DNA of 17,819 nt from assembly GCA_041172365.1 (NCBI GenBank), contig JBEDKD010000026.1, forward strand, positions 1-17,819. Direction: 5' to 3'. Positions 13,790 through 17,819 of the stretch are shown here, piece by piece. A model generated the notes under the pieces. It saw only the letters and a program-made list of their open reading frames with translations. It ran no database searches and was not told the origin of the DNA. How positions within the stretch are numbered: position 1 is the first letter of the stretch; each line of letters starts with the position of its first letter. This stretch comes from JBEDKD01 sp041172365 (lineage in GTDB: Bacteria > Cyanobacteriota > Cyanobacteriia > Cyanobacteriales > Microcoleaceae). The position numbers were made by a program, and so were the translations under genes.

Positions 13790-14917
13790 CTAATTCTGGG
13801 ATTGATCCGGTCGTTGTAATCGTAATTGTTGAAGGTTATATTCCGACATTAAAGCCGCAATTTGTTGATCAACATTGTGCAATAATTGTTCTATGGCAGG
13901 TAAAGCATCAATATTATTAATTGTAGTACCGATCGCGTGTTCACGAAGTTGAGTAACTTTGCGTTGTAATTGTTCCGCCAAACGTAAAGTCTCTTGACCT
14001 AACAGGGCTAACTGTTGCTGCTGATAGAACTTTAACGCGGCACCTCGTAAAACTTGAATAGTCGCTTCCTCACCAAAAGTCCCCGGCATGAGCCGCACCC
14101 GTAATAAAATATGATTTCTTTGATAAACGCGTTCTAATTCCACCTGTTTTGGGTGTGCGACAGGCATTAAGGGCAATTTAACAAACCGCTTCATTTCATT
14201 AATTACCCCCTGAAATAACTGCACATCCAAATCCGGTACAACCGCTTTTAATACCCCATCTTGACTACACATAATCCGACACTTAAACTCCCGGCGTTCA
14301 AAATATAACCGACCAATTCCACCAACTAACACTCTTCCTAATAATTCTTGAAGTAACTGTTGAGGGGCTAAAGTGGCTAAAACTTCTACAGGACTATATA
14401 AGTGAAACAATTGTAGGTCTAAAACGGGAAGAGTAGGGGGGATTTTTTCCCTAATAGATTGAGAGAGGGAAGCAACCCCCACAGAGTTATTTGGGAAAAC
14501 TGGGAGATTCAAGGAAGTCGTAGAAGTGGCGATCTTCTCTTGCCCAGAAATGGGAGCTGACTTTTCCGAATTTTGAGCGGGGACTGTATCACTAACAGGG
14601 GGCGAAACCTCGTGTTTTTCGGGTTTGGGCTGATTAGAATAAGCTAAATAAGCGGAAAGCATCGACTGTTGATATTCAGAGGAAAGCTGTTGCGTCACAA
14701 CGGACCAATTCATATAGGCCAAAATACGACGTACATAGTCTAATGCTGATTCATCTTGGGGATCGACAATGCCCAGTTGAAAGATACTGCCTTCTACTGA
14801 TAAAGGAAGAACTTGATAATAGAGACAGGCTTCAAAGGGTAGTACGCTGTCAATCAGTTGAAAAATCCGATCGAAGTCCATTTGGGCAGCCCTGTCAGTA
14901 TAAGTATTAGATAACAT
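13790..14917 (-). CDS. PilB/GspE-like protein without the ATPase domain
   Basis: The 375-residue product resembles the N-terminal parts of type IV pilus/type II secretion ATPases. Residues about 14-93 look like the N1 (T2SSE N) domain (MDFDRIFQLID, FQLGIVDPQDESALDYVRRIL). A Ser/Pro-rich linker runs from 94 to about 160. Residues about 176-292 look like the N2 domain that precedes the ATPase core (LVGGIGRLYFERREFKCRIMCSQDGVL, LMPGTFGEEATIQVLR). Where Walker A should follow, the protein turns into a Gln-rich coiled coil (296-360) and stops. No P-loop is present anywhere. Homologues with this layout seem to exist in cyanobacteria, so it is probably a real short form and not a truncation. The ATG at 14917 lacks a ribosome site; Met13 is an alternative start. 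A partner role in pilus assembly is inferred. Confidence 0.6.
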   Translation of the reverse strand: MLSNTYTDRAAQMDFDRIFQLIDSVLPFEACLYYQVLPLSVEGSIFQLGIVDPQDESALDYVRRILAYMNWSVVTQQLSSEYQQSMLSAYLAYSNQPKPEKHEVSPPVSDTVPAQNSEKSAPISGQEKIATSTTSLNLPVFPNNSVGVASLSQSIREKIPPTLPVLDLQLFHLYSPVEVLATLAPQQLLQELLGRVLVGGIGRLYFERREFKCRIMCSQDGVLKAVVPDLDVQLFQGVINEMKRFVKLPLMPVAHPKQVELERVYQRNHILLRVRLMPGTFGEEATIQVLRGAALKFYQQQQLALLGQETLRLAEQLQRKVTQLREHAIGTTINNIDALPAIEQLLHNVDQQIAALMSEYNLQQLRLQRPDQSQN

Positions 14918-15060
14918 AGGTGACAGATGAGTTTACGGTGGGTTATTGATCTGGTGAATCGGTTTTTGTCCGATCATGTTCTCTTTCCTTGCACTCATCT
15001 GCGATAATTTTCGGGAAAAGGCTTTCCTCTTAGTTGTTGAGTCCATCACCTTTGTTTTCT

Positions 15061-15066
15061 ATTATA
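15061..15066 (-). promoter_or_regulatory. Possible -10 element upstream of the PilB-like gene
   Basis: TATAAT on the minus strand (15066-15061) would place transcription start about 140 bases before the gene. No good -35 is visible; the expected position falls close to the heptamer array at 15079-15113, so repeat copy number could change this promoter. Confidence 0.35.
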
Positions 15067-15078
15067 GCAGATGTTGAT

Positions 15079-15113
15079 GGAAGATGGAAGATGGAAGAGG
15101 GAAGAGGGAAGAG
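15079..15113. repeat. Heptamer array, five units (GGAAGAT / GGAAGAG)
   Basis: The units GGAAGAT, GGAAGAT, GGAAGAG, GGAAGAG and GGAAGAG run without interruption. GGAAGAG is a rotation of the GAAGAGG unit in the pipX-pipY array. The array lies between the PilB-like gene and the 3' end of the HetZ-related gene. Confidence 0.8.
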
Positions 15114-15213
15114 GCAATAAAAGCAAGGGTTTGTATAATTAAGAACGTCAATATATGCCACGGGTTGCACCCTATCTCTTTTTCTGGTTTTTGTCTATTC
15201 TTTTATGATGATT

Positions 15214-16341
15214 TTATTGGGTGCGGAGGGTTTGGGCCGCTAAGTACAATTTACTCCACTCACTGATGACTTGATTGGTTTTCAGTTTCATCTCATGGGC
15301 AATGGAGTCGATAGTTTTCTCTTCTTTCAATAATTCCAGTAATTGACGTTGTTGGGGGGTGAGATTCTGCCAATATTGCTCCCATTGACTAGGGGTTAAA
15401 CCTAAATTATGTTCTTTGAGGGAAATTTCTAGCCAATTGGCTACTAATTGGGGTGACTGTTTGACGGCAAAAACACGGATCGCGTGATAACTGACTTTTT
15501 CTCGTAAACGGTAAATTTGTTTAATGGGGATGTTTAAGTCTTGGGCGATGGACTCTTGAGATTTGCCTTGCAGATATAAATGTAACCATTGGGCGGCCTG
15601 GGGATCAACTTCTTTTTCTAAATATTGAGCAAATTCTTTTTGCACTTGTTGACGGATTGCCTGTTGCTCCTCGATAATTTGACTTTCTTGATATTGATTG
15701 AAAGCCTGAGTATCCCAAAAGCTGATACTTTCATCATTATCTTCTGATAACATTTCTTCGGAAATCAATTTCACCCAGTCTCCCTGGGGCACTTGGGTTA
15801 AACCGCCTCGTTGAGTGCGTTTTAGATAGTTCAAAAAGCGATAAACTAATAGGGGTTGATTGCGAATCGGACGTAAACAATATTCTTCTAATGTCGCCAA
15901 TAATAAACTATTGCGGAGACGAGGATCATTGGTACATTGCGCGATCCATTTCATTTGTTGCTGAAGATAGCGATCGCTATTCAACATTTCTTGGATCACT
16001 TCTTGTAAGACATCCACGACGCTTTGATGACGATCGCGACTTTGGGAAACCCAACTTTTAATTTTTTGACGTAACATCACTAAGCCACCTAAGCGCCCAA
16101 TTAAATTGCGATAGGCTACTTCTGGGGATACCCCTAAATAACGTGATTGTAAAATCCGATACACAAAATTGATCGCGTCGGACGCGATCGCGTATTGTTG
16201 GGTGTTGAGTGTGGCAAAATATTCTGGTTTTTCACCCAATAACCAACGCAAAATACTCTCACGAGTGGTGGCATTCTCGTTAGGTAAATCTTTTTCAAGT
16301 TGGGTTATCCATTGAAAGGCTAAAGTGTCCGCCTGAGTCAT
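15214..16341 (-). CDS. HetZ-related protein with two C-terminal HTH motifs
   Basis: This 375-residue protein fits the cyanobacteria-specific HetZ-related family as I remember it (the type often labelled HetZ-related protein 2). HetZ itself is a DNA-binding regulator of heterocyst differentiation; relatives occur in cyanobacteria without heterocysts. Residues 1-190 are helical with conserved-looking blocks (ESILRWLLGEKPE, RYLGVSPEVAYRNLI, EEYCLRPIRNQPLLVYRFLNYLKRTQRGG). The C-terminal half carries two sigma-region-4-like helix-turn-helix stretches, at about 258-290 (GKSQESIAQDLNIPIKQIYRLRE) and 327-372 (EEKTIDSIAHEMKLKTNQVISEW). It starts 68 bases after the methyltransferase gene on the same strand; TATAAC just upstream could be its own -10. 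The family assignment is from memory of the pattern and should be confirmed by profile search. Confidence 0.6.
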   Translation of the reverse strand: MTQADTLAFQWITQLEKDLPNENATTRESILRWLLGEKPEYFATLNTQQYAIASDAINFVYRILQSRYLGVSPEVAYRNLIGRLGGLVMLRQKIKSWVSQSRDRHQSVVDVLQEVIQEMLNSDRYLQQQMKWIAQCTNDPRLRNSLLLATLEEYCLRPIRNQPLLVYRFLNYLKRTQRGGLTQVPQGDWVKLISEEMLSEDNDESISFWDTQAFNQYQESQIIEEQQAIRQQVQKEFAQYLEKEVDPQAAQWLHLYLQGKSQESIAQDLNIPIKQIYRLREKVSYHAIRVFAVKQSPQLVANWLEISLKEHNLGLTPSQWEQYWQNLTPQQRQLLELLKEEKTIDSIAHEMKLKTNQVISEWSKLYLAAQTLRTQ

Positions 16342-16409
16342 GGCTGATGAATAAGAGTCTGTTATAGTGGGATTTTACCCTTTTTAGTGTCACTTCCATA
16401 CATTTATTT

Positions 16410-17615
16410 TTAGGATTTTGAGTCACGATGACTTTTTAAGTGGCTATCGAGGATAAAATCATAGGCATCTAGGATGATCACATTACTATCATCCAATAAT
16501 GAGGGAAAGAGTCTGGCTTGTTGACTATGAGTCCTCACCAATATCATTAAACTACATTTTTTGCCTTGACTGGCAATAATTAATTCTTCTTTCGCGGTTT
16601 CTATATCTTCGAGGGGTTTCTGTATTCTGACGGCAACGGGGGCTCCGTCAATATGAATTTTGAGAAAACCGTCTATCCCTTTATTTCTTTCTACTGGTAT
16701 CGCGTCAATACTTTTCAAAATATTTCTCTCGTAGTCTGTTTTTTGCCGATAACTTTCTTCTCCTAATTTTACCAGATTTGATTCCGTTTTTATCGGTTCT
16801 AAAACTCTCGATTTTGCCAAGTTAACCGCGTCTAATGATATATCAATTCCCAGATATTCTCTGTTGAGAAGTTTGGCCGCGACTAAGGTTGTACCACTTC
16901 CGCAAAAGGGATCGAGGACGCGATCGCGTTCATCACTCGCGATTAAAATAATCCTTTCCAGTAATAGAATCGGTTTTTGGGTAGGATAACCGACTCTTTC
17001 TTTAGCTTTAGGATTCAAAAACGGGATATTCCAAACATCAGAAAGAGGAACCCCTATTTTTTCTTTCCCTAGAACAATATCACCATTTTCATCCCGTTGA
17101 TATGTCGCTTTTCCAAATTCATTTCTTTCTCGTGATTGTAAAATTTGATCAATATTTGTCGTCGCAGAATAATCCGTATAAAGGGGATTAAATTTAAACT
17201 CGACTGTTTTGCTATAAAAATAAATATTTTGATGGGTATTTAACAATCCTTTTTTAGAATTTGACCAGCGTTTATAAGTCCAAATAATTTCGCTCTGAAA
17301 GTTTTTTTCTCCAAACACTTCATCGAGTAAAATTCTGAGGTGATGGGACGCGGATTTATCACAATGGAGAAAGATACTACCTGTGTCATTAAGTATTCTA
17401 TGACACTCAATCAGCACTTTTTTCATAAATAAAAGATACTCCGTCCGAGAGTTCCAACAATCAGAAAACCCATATTCTTTTTGATTATCTCTCGTCTTTA
17501 ACGAATGGTTTTTCTGAGTAAAAAAAGGTGGATCAATATAAATTAATTGCCTAGAGTTTGTCTCGATATTGGGTAAAAAATCAAGACAATTTGCCTGAAT
17601 AATCGTCATTTTCAT
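16410..17615 (-). CDS. Site-specific DNA methyltransferase (N6-A or N4-C), beta-class order, with extra C-terminal domain
   Basis: This amino-methyltransferase has about 401 residues from the ATG at 17615 (an ATG at 17609 is almost as good, and the frame is open to a TTG at 17633). Counting from that TTG, the catalytic motif IDPPF is at 33-37 and the S-adenosylmethionine motif DPFCGSGTT at 241-249, with GYPTQKP (215-221) before it, so the order is the beta class. The DPPF motif is compatible with adenine-N6 or cytosine-N4 methylation. After about residue 280 there is an additional domain of about 120 residues, with GIDGFL (319-324) and VAVRIQK (333-339) spaced somewhat like a Mrr/PD-(D/E)XK nuclease core. 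No separate restriction gene is visible, so it is an orphan methyltransferase or a fused system. A promoter is visible upstream. Confidence 0.85.
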   Translation of the reverse strand: MKMTIIQANCLDFLPNIETNSRQLIYIDPPFFTQKNHSLKTRDNQKEYGFSDCWNSRTEYLLFMKKVLIECHRILNDTGSIFLHCDKSASHHLRILLDEVFGEKNFQSEIIWTYKRWSNSKKGLLNTHQNIYFYSKTVEFKFNPLYTDYSATTNIDQILQSRERNEFGKATYQRDENGDIVLGKEKIGVPLSDVWNIPFLNPKAKERVGYPTQKPILLLERIILIASDERDRVLDPFCGSGTTLVAAKLLNREYLGIDISLDAVNLAKSRVLEPIKTESNLVKLGEESYRQKTDYERNILKSIDAIPVERNKGIDGFLKIHIDGAPVAVRIQKPLEDIETAKEELIIASQGKKCSLMILVRTHSQQARLFPSLLDDSNVIILDAYDFILDSHLKSHRDSKS

Positions 17616-17667
17616 GGTTGGAAAATTTATCAAATTAATTTTAATTAATCCCTTTATGCTCCTCTCT

Positions 17668-17696
17668 ATTATATGATATAATGGTGATATTGTCGA
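17668..17696 (-). promoter_or_regulatory. Sigma-70-type promoter for the methyltransferase
   Basis: On the minus strand, TCGACA (17696-17691) and a perfect TATAAT (17673-17668) are separated by exactly 17 bases. Transcription would start near 17660, about 45 bases before the gene. It is the best promoter match in the window. Confidence 0.6.
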
Positions 17697-17770
17697 AAAA
17701 AATCACCCATAATTCTGATAACAGCCATGAGCAGAATATTGACAAATAAAACCTGATTTTGACAATTTTG

Positions 17771-17819
17771 TAGGGGCGGGTTCACCCGAATTTCTCCTAC
17801 CCAAAAATAACCTGAATAA
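17771..17819. repeat. Partial copy of the GGGGCGGGTT-ended dispersed element
   Basis: The last 49 bases match 1357-1405 at 42 of 49 positions in the same orientation, starting TAGGGGCGGGTT. The right end, with its expected AACCCGCCCC, lies beyond the window. Confidence 0.75.

Overview
The window is cyanobacterial chromosome. The palindrome GCGATCGC (HIP1), a signature of many cyanobacterial genomes, occurs at least 13 times (for example at 42, 2725, 3616, 5341, 5539, 6092, 8389, 9541, 9952, 12712, 15970, 16184 and 16920). The gene set also includes pipX/pipY, a cyanobacterial SepF, a DUF1822 protein and a HetZ-related protein. Heptanucleotide tandem repeats and small palindromic dispersed repeats fill the intergenic regions, as in many larger-genome filamentous or colonial cyanobacteria. 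The genus cannot be fixed from the sequence alone.

Layout. (1) Positions 31-5754 hold the conserved housekeeping neighbourhood: an EcfT/CbiQ-family membrane protein, then pipX, pipY, sepF and proC. A divergent pair, a KfrA-like DNA-binding coiled-coil protein (minus) and acpS (plus), lies inside it. That pair shares a promoter region packed with GTAA-type repeats. pipX and pipY are separated by an 18-unit heptamer array. (2) Positions 5755-7180 are accessory DNA: a DUF433/DUF5615 toxin-antitoxin pair bracketed by 24-bp direct repeats, plus short decayed coding fragments. (3) Positions 7181-13673 form a signalling island: a short HTH/NB-ARC STAND ATPase followed closely by a Ser/Thr kinase with a likely membrane segment and TPRs; then a small membrane peptide on the opposite strand; then an HTH-like/DUF1822 protein followed closely by a caspase-like CHAT protease fused to a seven-repeat WD40 domain. 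(4) Positions 13790-17633, all minus strand, hold a PilB/GspE-like protein without its ATPase domain, a HetZ-related protein and a DNA methyltransferase with an extra C-terminal domain.

How the parts may work together. The first region serves nitrogen/carbon signalling (PipX), PLP homeostasis (PipY), cell division (SepF), proline synthesis (ProC) and ACP activation (AcpS). The island at 7181-13673 contains the modules of an NLR-like conflict or cell-fate system (STAND ATPase, kinase, TPR, WD40, caspase-like protease). Here they are spread over separate adjacent genes instead of one large protein. The physical arrangement is seen directly; that these genes act as one system is inference.
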